DNA of 64,000 nucleotides. Origin: Gymnogyps californianus. Lineage: Eukaryota > Chordata > Aves > Accipitriformes > Cathartidae. Both the position numbers and the translations under genes were made by a program. Positions 9,268-21,780 of this stretch are shown in pieces. Location: contig NC_059487.1 of NCBI RefSeq assembly GCF_018139145.2, positions 6,283,792 through 6,347,791 on the forward strand, given 5' to 3'. Position 1 is the stretch's first letter. Each line of letters opens with the position of its first letter. The notes beneath the pieces are model-generated. The model was not told the DNA's origin, did not search any database, and saw only the letters and a list, made by a program, of their open reading frames with translations.

Positions 9268-10939
9268 AGAACTTGTTCCAGGGATGCTTGTGATGTGCAA
9301 CTCCTTTCCCCACCTCCTTCTGCCTCGCTCCGGGCACATGCTCCCACTGCTGCTTTCATCCCAGAATTTCTGCCTGGGGAAGAGGATGAAAACAGTCCGG
9401 CTGCACACCTAGAGCATGGTTAGGGGCTGGCTTGGGGGAGCAAATCTATCCAGAGGCATACAAACCCCACGAGAAGAGGGCTGGAGCAAAACATGACAGG
9501 ATGCTTTAGGGAACTCTCCTGGCAGGCTGTGAGGGGCCCTGGAGAGCAGCGTGTCCTCCCAGGCACACCTCAGGCTGGACAGGGCTGTGGAAGGGGACTG
9601 ACCCTGCCTGCCCGGGGGATGCAGGAGGCAGAGCCTCCCTGTGGGTACCCCACTTGGGGCACATCTGGAGGGCAGAGGAGGGGGGTTACAAACCCCAAGT
9701 GGTGCTGAGCCCCTCACTGAACCTGCACTGGTAGGGAAAATTCAGCTGAAGAAAATTGCCTGGGAAAGCCTCAAGCCAGGGCACAAAAACACAGCTCTAA
9801 GGGGTTCTTGTAATTTCTGTACAGCTGAGTGCTGCAACCAAAAATTCAGGAAATTATGAAAAACATCAGCAGGAGAGAGCATGTGCAGCCCGAGGGACCT
9901 GCCCAGCATCTGCCCAGTGCAATAGCAGAGCCAGGCATTGCCACCATGGGCTGCAGGGGCAGAGCATCACCCAGCCTGCACTGATGCCCAGCAAACAGTG
10001 CCTGCCAGCTCCTCCCCAACCCCATGGCTGATGCCAGGCTTGCATGGCCCATCAGCATATTCTCAACAAGCAGACCCAGCCCAGACTGGGAGAGGAGCCT
10101 GCTCTGTCTGCACGCACTAGAGAGAACAGAGAGGAAAATGAGTGAGTGCTGGATGACGGGGGAAAGGAGCATTTGGGTGGCTGGCTGGGAGGAGGCACTT
10201 TGCCTCCATCTCCTTCGACCTGCAGGCAGACCCCACAAACAGCCCAGCTCCGGCCCCGGGAGGAGCATCCTGCAGGCACTGCCTGAAAGGCGCCTGGTGC
10301 GGGAGCTGCTGCTGCGTAAGGGCTGAGCTAACGATCCCCACTGCCAGGCACGAGCAAGGCGATCTGGAGAGCAGCATCAACTGGCCAGATATTTAAGCCA
10401 CCCACAAATACAGCAGGATGAAACCTCTGGCTGTGGGATCGACATCTCACATGGCCCAAGGCAGACACTGGAAGCTCCCTGGCCAAGGAGCGAGTGCTTC
10501 CACACTCACCCCCATGGAGGGACTGGAGTGAGGGAGGTGAAGACTCAGAAATTAATCAGTGACTGAGAAGTCCTACGGTGAAAGACCACCTCTCTGCTTA
10601 GCTCAGCCAAGGGAGGCCAGAGATAACTGGAGAGCTCATGCAGTGCCAGGGGAGGCTGGAAATGCCAGGTGATCTGGCAGGGACAGGCAGAACAAGGGCT
10701 GGGAGCTCAGCAGCCAAATTCAGTGTGAAATCAGACATTGCTTCCGACCACTGCAGTGTCCAACCTGGAGAAAAAAAACCCCAAACCTCTGCCACCATTA
10801 CACCAACCCACCCCTCTGAGCGGGAAGCACTGTGCCACACAAGCCATGGGGTGACAGGGGCAGAGCCCCAGCACTCCCCTGGCCATTCCCACACCAAGGC
10901 AGCCCGGGGCTGGCACGGTGGCCAAGGGCAGAGAAGCCT

Positions 10940-11110
10940 GATTATGCTTCCCGCTGATCATTAGTTACAGATCACAGCCTTCCCTCCTCCATCAGGACCA
11001 GCTATTATCAGCTATTAAGCAGGCATTTCCATACAGCTGGCTAATTTGATAATGCTGCAATTATCTTGGTTTGTTAACAAGATTAAACTGCTAATTGGTT
11101 TGATAAGGCA
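10940..11110. promoter_or_regulatory. Candidate regulatory AT-rich island
   Basis: The block contains CTGATCATTAGTTAC, two copies of AGCTATTA (10998-11019 area), GCTAATTTGATAATGC, GTTAACAAGATTAAAC and CTAATTGGTTTGATAAGG. These are dense homeodomain, GATA and HNF1-like half sites within GC-rich surroundings. The call is compositional only. Confidence 0.28.
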
Positions 11111-14100
11111 CAGAGCTCCATGCATGGGGTGCCTCACAGCTGGTAGCACTCATGGTCCCACACAGCCCAATGCTGCCATGCCCAGTGCAGCAGCTACTCT
11201 GCAGAGACAAGGGCAAGGCAGCAGCCCAGGAGGGGTTCATCCTCCCAAAAACAGCTGCCTTGGGCCTCCAGATCTCCATGTGACAGCCTGGAGAAGTCCC
11301 TCCTCCTGCCGCAAGACAGAGCCAGCTTTGCCCATGTCACCGCTGTCACCCAGCTGCTGGCCCGGGCAGGCAGGAGGAGGTGGCTTTGGGGCCAGAGGAT
11401 GCTGTGAGGACATCTGGTCTGCCTCGCTCCTGCTGCTTTCTGTCTGGGAGCACTGCAAGTTAGAAATCCCCAAGGCAATGCACCAACTGTGTACATCCAC
11501 CTGCATCAACAAATCCTCTGCCCTCCTCTCCCCAGGCACAGGTCCCTACCACAGTGCACAGTGTTTCCAGCAACACCCAGCTCACCACCACAGCTGTACT
11601 GGGGAGCTCCCATCACTGCAGATTAGACTCACCTGTACCCCCCCATGCAGTCAGCACCCACCTGGGAGGAGCTGGGCAATGCACCAAAACATGCACAGAG
11701 CTGGATCACTGATTGTGGTAAGCTCCTGGCAGCATGCTTTGACTGAAAACCCTTTGGATCCAGTCTCTGGGGAGGAAGGGAATTCCCCTCTGCATCCTAG
11801 GTACACGCCAGCAAGACAGCAGGAAAAGCAGCAAGTCCTGTGCCAGAGAGGAGATGTTTCCATGCTGGTTCTTCCCACATCATCTGCTTCCCCACGGCTA
11901 GAGCAGCCTGGAGATGCAAGGGTTCGTTTGCCTTCCTTACCACAGCTCAGGACTCGCTGCTGTGGGACCTTCTCCTGGGATAAGCCTACCAGGTCTGGTG
12001 CTGGGAACGTGGGCAAAGGCTGTACTCAAGGACCCAGCTTTGGGTTAGAAACATCCATCATGGCACGTCACAGCAGCAGCACCATTGCAGGGCTGGGAGC
12101 CGTTCAGCTCCTTTTGCATGCGGCAGGTCTGGCTTACTCCATCTTCCCTCAAAACAGGGGTTTGGGAGCCAGTCACTCTTGGACCAATCCCAAAGGAAAT
12201 ACCCAACACTCCCTGACATCCCAGGGGATGGGATCCAGAGGGGCTCCCCGGGGAGCCATCGGCATCATGGAGGCAGCCTTGCTCCACACAGAAATGTATT
12301 TTGGTCCACTCCGAGATGGAGACAGGGCAGAGGATGGAGAAGCAAGGTCTCACCCACAGCACACCCCTTACACACCTGAACATCTTTTTAATATTTTAAT
12401 ATTTTCTTGGAGCCTTCTCCCTGCATCTTTTATGCTCTGGCTCAGGAGACTGGGTGATCTGGGTCTGAATACAGACCAGTTCGGTGCTCAAGAGTGATGT
12501 GAGACCTTTTAAAGAGATGATTCAAACCAGTGTAATAAGTACTACAGCTTTGAAAACCTTTGAAAAGGGAGGGTTATTTAACTAGCCTGGCCCAGGAGTG
12601 GGAAGCTGTAGTCCCAGCAGGATGCAGCAATCACATCAAATCCAGAGGAGTAAAATCCCTGGGCTGAGCAGATCCACCCGGCAGCGGCTCTGCCCATGGT
12701 TGGGTGCTACACACAGCCCTCATCTCCTCTGCAGAGAAGCAGCAGTATTTCAGGTGGGAAAAGGAGTCAATACTGTTCTGGTCCCCACCATAAAGGAAAC
12801 ATATACACCTCTGCAGAAAAATACACTGCTGAAGGTCAACAGATGTATGAATTCACTCTGTGCTTTTTCTTCTGTGGGACGATTTATATAAACTAAGCTC
12901 CTCACCTGGACTGAGTCACCTTCCAGCTGCAGGGAGAAGGTGGTCAGGGCCAGAGCTGTCTCACACCAGCTGATGCCCTCCAGCATTTTCTTTCTGAAGA
13001 CACAGGGATGCCTTTCTCCTGCTTGGGAGTCATCATGAACATGCCTTGGCTTGCCTGGCCAGGATGCACCCGTAACCCTTCCTGGTGCCCTCTCGCCCTC
13101 CCGAAGCACAGCGAGGGGGAACACACAGCACCAGCTCCCACTGTGCTGGGACGGCAGAGAGGGAGCCACAGCCCGGGATTGCATGGTGGAGGGAGGCTGC
13201 ATCTGCCACAAGAAACCCTTGGAGACAGCTGGGGTGGAAGCTGTCCCTTCTGTCTGGCTCCAGCACATCACCCCGGCTGTGCACCGCACCCAGCCCCCTG
13301 TGTGGTGGGGAGCCCCAGAGCAGCAGGGTCTGGCAGGGGATGGGACCGTGGTCAAGGGCTACCAGAGCAGCCCGCTGCTATTTCTCTCCTGCCTGAAGTG
13401 CTGCCAAGCCTCACAAGCTGCTTGTGATGAGGCCCTTCGATCTGGTGCAGAAACGGCTCTGCATGCCCCATGATGGCCAAGACAGCAGAGCTGTGCTGAG
13501 CTGCTTGGCTCCATACCCCCCCCCCTTCATCCCACCAGGAATCCTCACCAGGCTGCTCTCCACTCCAGCCACACAAGATTACACACCCAGGAAGCCTGTC
13601 AAATGCTGGCAGGACTCCCCTGAGCCAGGGAACTAAAAGGAAAGGAAGGCAAAAAAAAAAATGAGGCACTGGCAGCACCCTGTAGCTGGGGGAGATCCCT
13701 GCATGCCATCACTCCCTTGTCCCTGTGCAGAAAGAGGGCGAAGGAGACAGAAACCTCTTTCCTCTGCAGTAAGCCACACTGTCTGTGACTTACTGAGAGC
13801 ACGTGAGAGAGCTCAGCAGGAGGCTGGGCAGCAGTGCAGGCAGGGCTGCCGGGCTCCTTCTCCCATGTCCTCTCTGCAGCCCCAGCTCTCAGCTCCAGGG
13901 CCAGACTCACAGCCCCTCAGCCAGGCTGATGTCTGCATTCAGCCAGCCAGCTGGGATGTTATCCAAATAACAGCTTTGGCCAAGACTGGTGAAGCACTTG
14001 AAGACTCTCACACGAAACAGTTTGCAGAGAGGAAAGCACCAGCAGCGAGCAAAGCACCTCCCATAGGCACCTGCCCTGCAACAGCCCTGCTCACGCACCA

Positions 14101-14509
14101 AACTGCAGCACAGATCCCAACTCACAGCCCACACACATGCTCTGGGCAGGCTCAGAGTCATAAACTCACCATCACCCCCAAACCCACCAGCACAGGCAGC
14201 AGGGTACCTGCACACCCCCTCCCAAATGGGGCCACTCACCTGCAGAGAAGCCCTTCCAGCTGACACCAGTGCTCCCCCATAACAGAGTGCTGTGGAAGAG
14301 TAGGGTGGGCTATTTATGCTATAGGGCAACACAGACGAGCTCCTGCCACTCCCTGGCCCCAGCTGTGGAGGGGAAGCCATTTCCCAGCTCCTTTGGGTCC
14401 CAGCACCGGCTCCCCGTTAGTGCCAGCAGTGTCACATGGGGGAATTCCTGCCTCTTCAGCCCTGCCTGTGCCAAGGCGCACACAGATGCTCCTTTCCCCG
14501 ACAACTATG

Positions 14510-14820
14510 TAGGTTAATAACATGCAATGTGATTGCAAGACACAGGGAACCGCAAAACTATGTCAATATTTAGCTTTTAAACATTTGGCTAATTAGAGAG
14601 CAACCTGTGATTCCCTCCGAAGGAGGCATACTGCTTCGCCCCTCTCCCTCCCCTTCTGTATGTTCCCGGTTCAGATGGGATAAACGTCAGCTCGTTATTT
14701 CTGGAGTTCGCTGGTCGCAAACGGTCTGTCCCAAAATGCTATTCCCAGGCACTGGATGTCAGAAATCATTATACTAAATACAGCTTCATGAATGATTCAT
14801 GAAGCTGGGTTTCATATTAA
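14510..14820. promoter_or_regulatory. Candidate regulatory AT-rich island with a palindrome
   Basis: An AT-rich segment with CTAATTAGAGAG, ATGTCAATATTTAGC, a GATAAACG element and a 27-bp palindrome at 14781-14807. The composition contrasts with the flanks (mostly C/G-rich). Function is inferred from motif density only. Confidence 0.28.
14781..14807. repeat. Perfect 12-bp inverted repeat with 3-nt spacer
   Basis: Arms CAGCTTCATGAA (14781-14792) and TTCATGAAGCTG (14796-14807) are exact reverse complements around TGA. The structure is a palindromic protein-binding site or a short hairpin. No mobile-element context is seen. Confidence 0.9.
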
Positions 14821-17800
14821 TCAGGGAGAGATGGGCAAAAGCAGCGCAGCATCGCAGACCGCTGTGTCGTGTTCTTGCACAGGCAGGCAAATGGAGAGGT
14901 TTGGACCTTCAAGGCACAAATCACAGACATGGTGCAAATCAGAGCAACACCCTGGTCCCCACACGACTGGAGCCTGACCAAGCAGAGACCAAAAGCAGGC
15001 AGTGGGCTGTCGCCCAAACACCTTTCTGCTTCAGGAGCTCCTGTGACTCGATCATGTTAATGAGCCCAGGGCAGCCTGCTGCTGCTCCGAGCATCCTCAG
15101 AGACGCACGACTGCTTCTCACATTAGCCCTGGTCTCCAGCACAGGGCTGGGCCAGCGCTCGGGACTCACGTACTGGCTCCCTGGCTCTGTGCACTATGGC
15201 CACTAAAAATAGAAAAATGTTTTTCTGAAATGTCATCGGGAAGCTCCTTCCAGGGCCCAGGCAAATGGGGCTTCTGCCTGGATGCCACGCTGCGTCCCAG
15301 CATGGGCTGTCCACCAACGGGTATTTTCTTGGGATGCAAATGCTTCTTCCACTGTTCCAAGACTTCGGAAAGAAGGTAGATGTGTCCTCTCTTGGTACCT
15401 GAATCTACCTAAAAAGGCAAGCCCTGAACTCTGTAAATCAATGAAAGAGTGAGGGGTGCCCTCAACATGGCAATGTTGGTGGAAGGAGGCGATGAAGTGC
15501 GGGATCCTGTGCGCATTTTGCAGGAGCGAGTGCCCGTGCCTCTCCCAACCAGCCAGGCTCAGCCAGCAAACTCTTGTCCTTGGGTCTGCCCCTGCATCCC
15601 TGGCTGCTCCTCTGCTGCTTGATCAAAGACTCCCGGTAAAAAAACCTCAAAACTACAGAAATACAGTGACAAGCAGCCAGGCCAGCTGTATGACAGGCAA
15701 AAATCCATAGCTGGTGTTGCAAAATCTGGGCTCTGACATGAAGACAGCGGTGATTCTCCGTGCAGCAGTGGAGGAATATCTATCAAGAGGCTGAGGAGCT
15801 GTCAGACACCCCTGGTCCCCCACCGCGGCTCTGCAGCCTTCCTGGGGCCGGCAGTGAGTCACCAGCCCTGAACCACGGCAGGGCTGATCTGCCACCAAGG
15901 GCACCTGGGGGGAGCGAGCGGGTCCCGTGCCAGTCTGGACCCCCAAAGCCACCCTGCAGCTCTGCGGTGGCATGCCACCCTGCTCCCCAATGCTCCAGCA
16001 TCTCACGGGGCAGATCACCGATGCTGTAGCTGCATCAGCCCCAAGTCCTCCTCCTTGGACCGAGGTATCGTGCCCATGCAGGGATGATGTCTGCAGGAGG
16101 GAGAGGCAGAGATGGGATGGAGGAAGCCAGCAAGTCCCCTGGCATCCTTCAGAGCCTCAAGACCTGAAGACTCTCTGCCATTGGAGCCTCTCTCACCACC
16201 CGCAGCACTGCCAAAACCTCCTGCAGGGAGCCCAAAAGACAACATCCTTGCAGAGACAGGCAAGCCCCTTCCCCTCAGCCCATGCCGCGTTCATCTCCAG
16301 CTGTAATTCCTGCTGTACTCACGCTCCCGCCAGCACAGAGGCAGCTGGAGGCAGAGCTGCAATGGGAGCCGGGCGCTCACCAAGCGCCTCAAACTGCTGG
16401 GGCACTTCCACCTGCAAAATAACAATAGTGACAATTCATCAGCAATTTATAGTTTTGGCTTGAAATTCCTAGCTGTGTCATCACAGCTGGGCAGGGGCTG
16501 AAGGGGCCTGAACCCAGCGGCCACTCTCCGTCCCCGGCTCTGGTGGAGAGGCAGAGCCCCAGGGCAAGTTCGCTGCCCCTGCTCCCACCGATGCCAGCTC
16601 CTCGCCTGTGTTGGCTATGGGATGAAGGTATCTGCAGGATCAACTGTCTCAGGGAAACGGCATCTCCCTTTATCCCAAGCCCCTTATTGCATGGAGAGAC
16701 TGATTTCCAACTTGTCTCCTCGTATCATCACTAAATACTAATTTATAAAGCAGTGCCGTGTCCGGGGCAGCACAAGGGCAGGGGACAGACGTCCCTGCTC
16801 CATCCTGCCTGGCCCTGGCCATGCCCAGCAGGGGTCAGGGGCCACCACGTGCTCCCTGCTCCCTCTGTGGCTGCGGCCACGGCCATGGCTGTGCACAGCT
16901 ATCAAAAGCAAAGTGCAGGGCAAGTGTCTGCACTGTACAAACCTGTGGAGAGTCAAAGGCTCGGCTGCACTCTTGGTTACTCGCATGATTTGACCTGCAA
17001 TATTGTAAGATTTAATTACAATGAAATTTATGCTTCCATCGTCACCTGTTTCTCTCCTGGTGGAGAAAGCAAGCAGTGAGCCTGCACTGCCTGTGCAAGC
17101 TTGGATATGATGATTAGTTGCTGTGGCTTTGTCTCTACTAGTAAATGAAATGTGCCTGGGCTGACTCTGGCACCAAAGCCAGGTGGCAGGGAACAGACCA
17201 AGTCCTCGCTATTAACCTCTCTTCTGACATCATGCTGCCTGCCCTTCTGCCAGCATCCCTGCCTGCAGCGGCTCCTAGCCCTGCTGGGAACGGTCTGGAG
17301 AGGGCTGCGGGCCCTGCGGGAAGCCCTGGCCCGAGATGCTCCAGCAGGTTAACGATGAGCCTGGGAATGGCCCTTGGTTTTGTTGAATTCAATTTTGGGG
17401 ATGTGTCCTGGGCATTGGAGGGCAGTGAAACAGCCTGGGGCAGAGACAGAGCGGAGGGAGGGGATGCAGCACACAGGAGATTGCAAGTTGCTATAAGATG
17501 GAGGCAATGCATGTCCTCGGGGCACATGGAAGCCCTCTAGATAGTAAATCATTGCTCTGAAGTGCCTGACCTTACACTGCAGCATCTCCCTGCTCCCTCC
17601 CCAGAGGTTCCCCATCTATATAAAAAATAGCCACTGCTGCGTTACAACTCTCGAAATTTTCTCATGTTTCTGGTTACGGCTTCGGAGCCCGACCACAAGC
17701 CAAAGTCTCCAGCAAGTTCAGTGAATGTTCATTAATCTTTCCTGGCTTAGGCACCCAGTGGGCTCAGTAAAACTCCAAGCCAAAAAAGTTTCAGGCTGTC

Positions 17801-20800
17801 AGAGCTGTGGGCTGTAGCCAGGCAATACACCAAGAGCCTGTCCCGTGCCCGCCGCAGACGGATGGCGATGCAGTCACCTTACTGCAGGAGGCTGGATGCC
17901 ACGGGTGCATCTAAGGGCTCCAGTGCAGCCTTGGGGGAGGCTCAAATCTGAAGGAGGTTGGTTAAATAACCTCCTGGCATGGAGCAGGCTGAGATCCCCC
18001 TGTCAGCAGCACCTACAGACACCCTGTGGCTCTGGGAGGAAGATGGGAGTTGTAGGGATGGGACCCCCAGAGATGGGGGTCCCCACTCCCCTCCTCCTGC
18101 TCGGAGGATGCTGCCATCACGGCTTGGCTTTCCCTCCCCACCACCCTGTGGGCTGGCTCCAGGGAGAGACAAGGCTGCGCGGGGACAGCCGATGGCACGG
18201 GAAGGAGAAGCCCAAACCCCTCCAGCCGGAGCAACCCCCTCCCAGAGCTTGGGGGAGGCTGTGGGGGGACAAACACACCAGCGAGTGCAGAGACCACCAG
18301 GAAAAGAGTATTAAGGAAAGCCCAAATGTCTTTGCCACTGAGAAACGCAAGAGCAGGCTTTTGCATCTGCCCTAATTTAGCTCTTTCCCTCTGGAAAGGA
18401 CTATTTGTGAAATGCTTTGTGTTCGTGTCCCCGGCATTAATCAGCCCCCGTCGGCAGCCGGCTCCACGGATCCCCCTGCGCTCGCAGGTGCGCTAGCACT
18501 CGCCCTGCTCTATCCCACCCTCCCACGTGGCAGGTACCCAGCGGCTCCGGCCTTTCACAACGGACGTCCAAGGGGCCGAGAAGTGCTTGAAGATTTTTCT
18601 TTTAATTAAAGGAGCTCTGCAGACGTGCTGTATTCATATATATTTTCCCCTATTTTTTAATTTATTGCTACATCAGCTATTAAAAAAAAAAAAAGGCAGA
18701 AAGAAGAAAGGAAGGGAGCTGCCACAAGCTGAGCGCCTTTCGGGATGACTCACTGCAGTACTGAAATGGCTGCTGGCTTCAGACTCACCCTGCCTCTGCG
18801 ATTTGCTTCCAGACTGCAGAAGAGACCACGGCAAGAGGTTTCACCCCCCGTCCCCGCATGGAGGATTTGCCGTGTGGTTATCAACATAATCCCCCCGGGC
18901 TTTGGTGGGAGGAGACCTGCCTTCCCCAAGAGAGGAAGATGGGGAGAGACACGAAAGGAAGAGATGGCGAGGTGTTTCCAGCTGACCTGATTTTCTGCCT
19001 GTTCCCGTCTCCACTTCACGCCAGTTAGTTCAGGAGCGGTGGCAGAGGCACGGGCTGGCCCGTGCTGCGGGGAGCTGTGCCCTCCCAGCGCAGCTGCAAA
19101 CCCAGCTGTGCCGAGTAAGGGCCCTTGCACCTCAATTTGCTGGAAAGGAGCCTTAAAATGGGAGTATCCCTTTCCTGCCACAGCTTGCCAGTGTCAGTGC
19201 AAAGTCAGGCCAACAAGCTCTGGTCAGCTAATGGGAGAGTCAGGCCGTTCACATCTGAGTTTGTGCAGCGAAGGGGAAATTCACCTCAGGTACCATGGAT
19301 GCTGCAGCCAAGTCCCCTCTGAAGGATGCTGTGAGGCCACACAAGCCTAAATGGGGCCTCTGCAGCCTGGAAGGTGAACTTGGCTTTCCTGCAGCTGTTT
19401 CCAGCCAGGGCTTTGAGGTGCAGCAGGAGACGTGGAGGTGTCTCCCCAGCCCCTTCCCAGGGTGATCCCTCCAGCCTGGGGGCATTACAGGCAGAGCCCC
19501 GGCAGCTCCCTGCCTCGCTTCCCACTCACACTTCAGCTCCTCTGCACAGCCCAGGGGAGGAGGCCCACGGCAAACCTCCTGGTGCTGGGAGAGCTGGTTT
19601 TTGGGGGGACAGGGCTCAGGTCTGCCCTATGGCGGTGTATAAGTGAGGCTCCGGTGCAGAGACAAAGTGCCGGACAGAGTGGGCGCCCTTGCAGCACAAG
19701 GCATGGCTCCTTCCCTGAAAAATGGCTGGCTGAGAAATATTTTCGGAAGGGAAAAGAAAATTCACCCCGATCACCGTATGTCAGTGACAGGCGGAGAAAA
19801 CCCCACGTGGGAGCCAGTCCTCCTCCCACCCCATGGGCTGTACCCCACTGGGGCTCAGCACCCAGTGTGAGCTGGGCTTGCAAGTGCCCGGAGAAGACAA
19901 AGCTGGGTATGTTTATCTTGCAGCTTCCAGGGATGCTCAGCCATCCCTAATTGCCATAAAAATAAATGCTTTTTGCTTGATATCACAGAACAGAGGAATT
20001 TCCCTCAGGTTTTTTTTTTTTCTTCTCGTTTTTTTCTTTTTTTCTTTTCTGAGGCCTCCCTCAAAGTTGTCCCTTCCCCCTCCTCCGCTGCCTCCTTCCC
20101 ATGTAAACAAGCACACGGCACACACAGTCTGACACATCACACACATGGAAACACGCTGATGGCCCCGCAGCGGCGAGCGCTGCCTGGCACAGGGACGGGG
20201 CTGGCAGCACATGCGGCCGCGGGAGGCGGGCGTGCAGGCAGGGGGAAGGATGCTCGCCACCAAAAAGAGCTCTCAGCCATCCGCATGCAAGCCCGGAGAA
20301 GGGTGAGCACCCGCAGGCTCCAACCCTCGCGCTGGAATCAGCAAGCCGATGGATCCGATGCAGAGGGTGGTGTGAAGTCTCGCTCCGTGCGAGCTGCCTG
20401 TCTGACACAGCAGCTCTGTGCTGGCTGCCGGAGCAATGAGGCATCGCTGCGTGGACATGCAGCCCTGGCCGTCACCCCGGGAAGGTCTCCCATCCTCTCT
20501 TTCCCGTCTCTCTGCTCCAGCAGCTGACTTCTGGGGGAGCTGGTGTGCTTGCAGCGGTCCCCAGGCCGTGTGGGGATGGCCCCGGGTGGCAGGGGCAGCT
20601 CGCTGACCTGAAAGCCAGCATACGCCATGCCTGGGACTTGCTGCCTTCACCCATCTCCCAATGAGGCTTTAAAGAGACAACAGGGAGCTCAGCAAGCCAG
20701 GGGGGCTCTTCCCTGGAGGGCTGCCTGCGTGTCCTACGCACTCCCTGTCCCAAGGAGGAAGATGGAGCTGGATCACATGGAGGGCAACTGCGAGGGCAGA

Positions 20801-21039
20801 GGCACATCGTCTGCCCAGCGCAGGGTGGCATCGCTGCTGGGGCCCTGCTCGGCCTGAACGCCCACGGCACGGGACAGCACGCTGCACTCCACATAGCTCC
20901 GGGGGCTCGGCCCCCAAGGGCAACGCTTGCCACTTGGGCAGCTTTGCAAAGAGCTGGGGTAGGCCAGGGCCGGGTGAGGCCCGTAGCCCCAGCGCTGCTC
21001 CCACCAGCCGTCCCGCAGGCTCTCCCGGCTGCTAAGGGC

Positions 21040-21780
21040 ACTTCCAGCAGGTAAGGCGATCGGGGCAGGCGTACCCACGCCTGGCCCAGGTTTCCAGTCC
21101 CGTTGCCAGCCCCGGCTCGGCCCCGCACGGCCGCCACAGCTCTGCTTTCGCAGGGGAAACCGCCTGCCTCGCACCGGAGCTGTGCCGACCCGCCAGCCGG
21201 TTTTCCCAAAATCGGGTCCCCTGTCTTGTGGTCCCAGTGGGCTTCCCCGGGGGACGGGGTGGGCTCTCCCCCGGGCATCCCCGGGCATCCCCAGCCCTCT
21301 CCCCTGCACAGAGCTCGGGGGCCGCCCCAGAGGACCCGGGGGGGCCGCGCTGCTCCGGCCCCATCGTGCCGCCGAGGCACCCGCGGCAGAGGCAGCCGGG
21401 GACCGGCCTCGCCTTCCGCCCCCCCCTGCGGCTCCGGGCGGGCGGGCCGGAGGGCGGCACCCCCGGGAGGGGCGGCGGGCGGGACCCCCCTCCGGCCCCG
21501 CGGAGCTTCTGCCGCCGCCGCCGGCCCCGCAGGGCTCCGCGGCTCCGCGCCGGGCGCGCACGCTGCGGCGGGGGCGGCGCCGAGGCAGGTGAGCGGCGGC
21601 GCGGGGCCGGGCTCCGGTACCCGGGGTGCGGCAGGAACCGGCATCGCGGGGACCCCGGGCTCCGGCACCCGGGGTGCGCCAGGCACCGGCATCGCGGGGA
21701 CCCGGGGCTCCGGCACCCGGGGCGAGGCGGGGACTGGGGCAGCGGCATCCCGGGGTGCTGCAGGCACCGGCATCCCGGGG
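21040..21780. promoter_or_regulatory. KCNS1: CpG island, likely KCNS1 promoter
   Basis: Very high G+C with frequent CpG, several GGGCGG/GGGGCGG Sp1-type boxes (about 21440-21480 and 21565-21580) and no TATA box. It is the only strong island between the WAP gene and the KCNS1 coding exon 5 kb downstream, so it is the best promoter candidate. A divergent transcript cannot be excluded. Confidence 0.6.
21480..21588 (+). other. KCNS1: Candidate noncoding first exon of KCNS1 (5' limit unknown)
   Basis: The island ends in a consensus donor, GAGGCAG|GTGAGC, with GT at 21589-21590. KCNS1 in mammals has noncoding 5' exons, and the coding exon here has its own acceptor at 26563. Splicing 21588 to 26564 is therefore plausible. 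The start coordinate is arbitrary and needs a cap-based method. Confidence 0.35.

Larger units (their letters stand above)
9290..21000. other. Intergenic, WAP gene to KCNS1 CpG island
   Basis: About 11.7 kb with no coding exon I can support. No WAP cysteine pattern, kinase, channel or transposase motif was seen. It alternates GC-rich unique DNA with AT-rich islands at about 10940-11110 and 14510-14820. An unusually long open frame (11046-12497, +) is discussed in the findings. Pyrimidine and A homopolymers occur at 18682-18692 and 20010-20050. Unannotated lncRNA exons cannot be excluded. Confidence 0.55.

Noticed and set aside
9790..9860. Cysteine-rich peptide SCNFCTAECCN suggesting a second WAP exon
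   Set aside because: Cysteine spacing does not fit C-x5-C-x5-CC-x3-C-x3-C, and there are no flanking phase-1 splice sites.
13380..13450. LKCCQASQAAC as a possible WAP or other cysteine-rich exon
   Set aside because: Too few cysteines and wrong spacing, with no signal peptide exon nearby.
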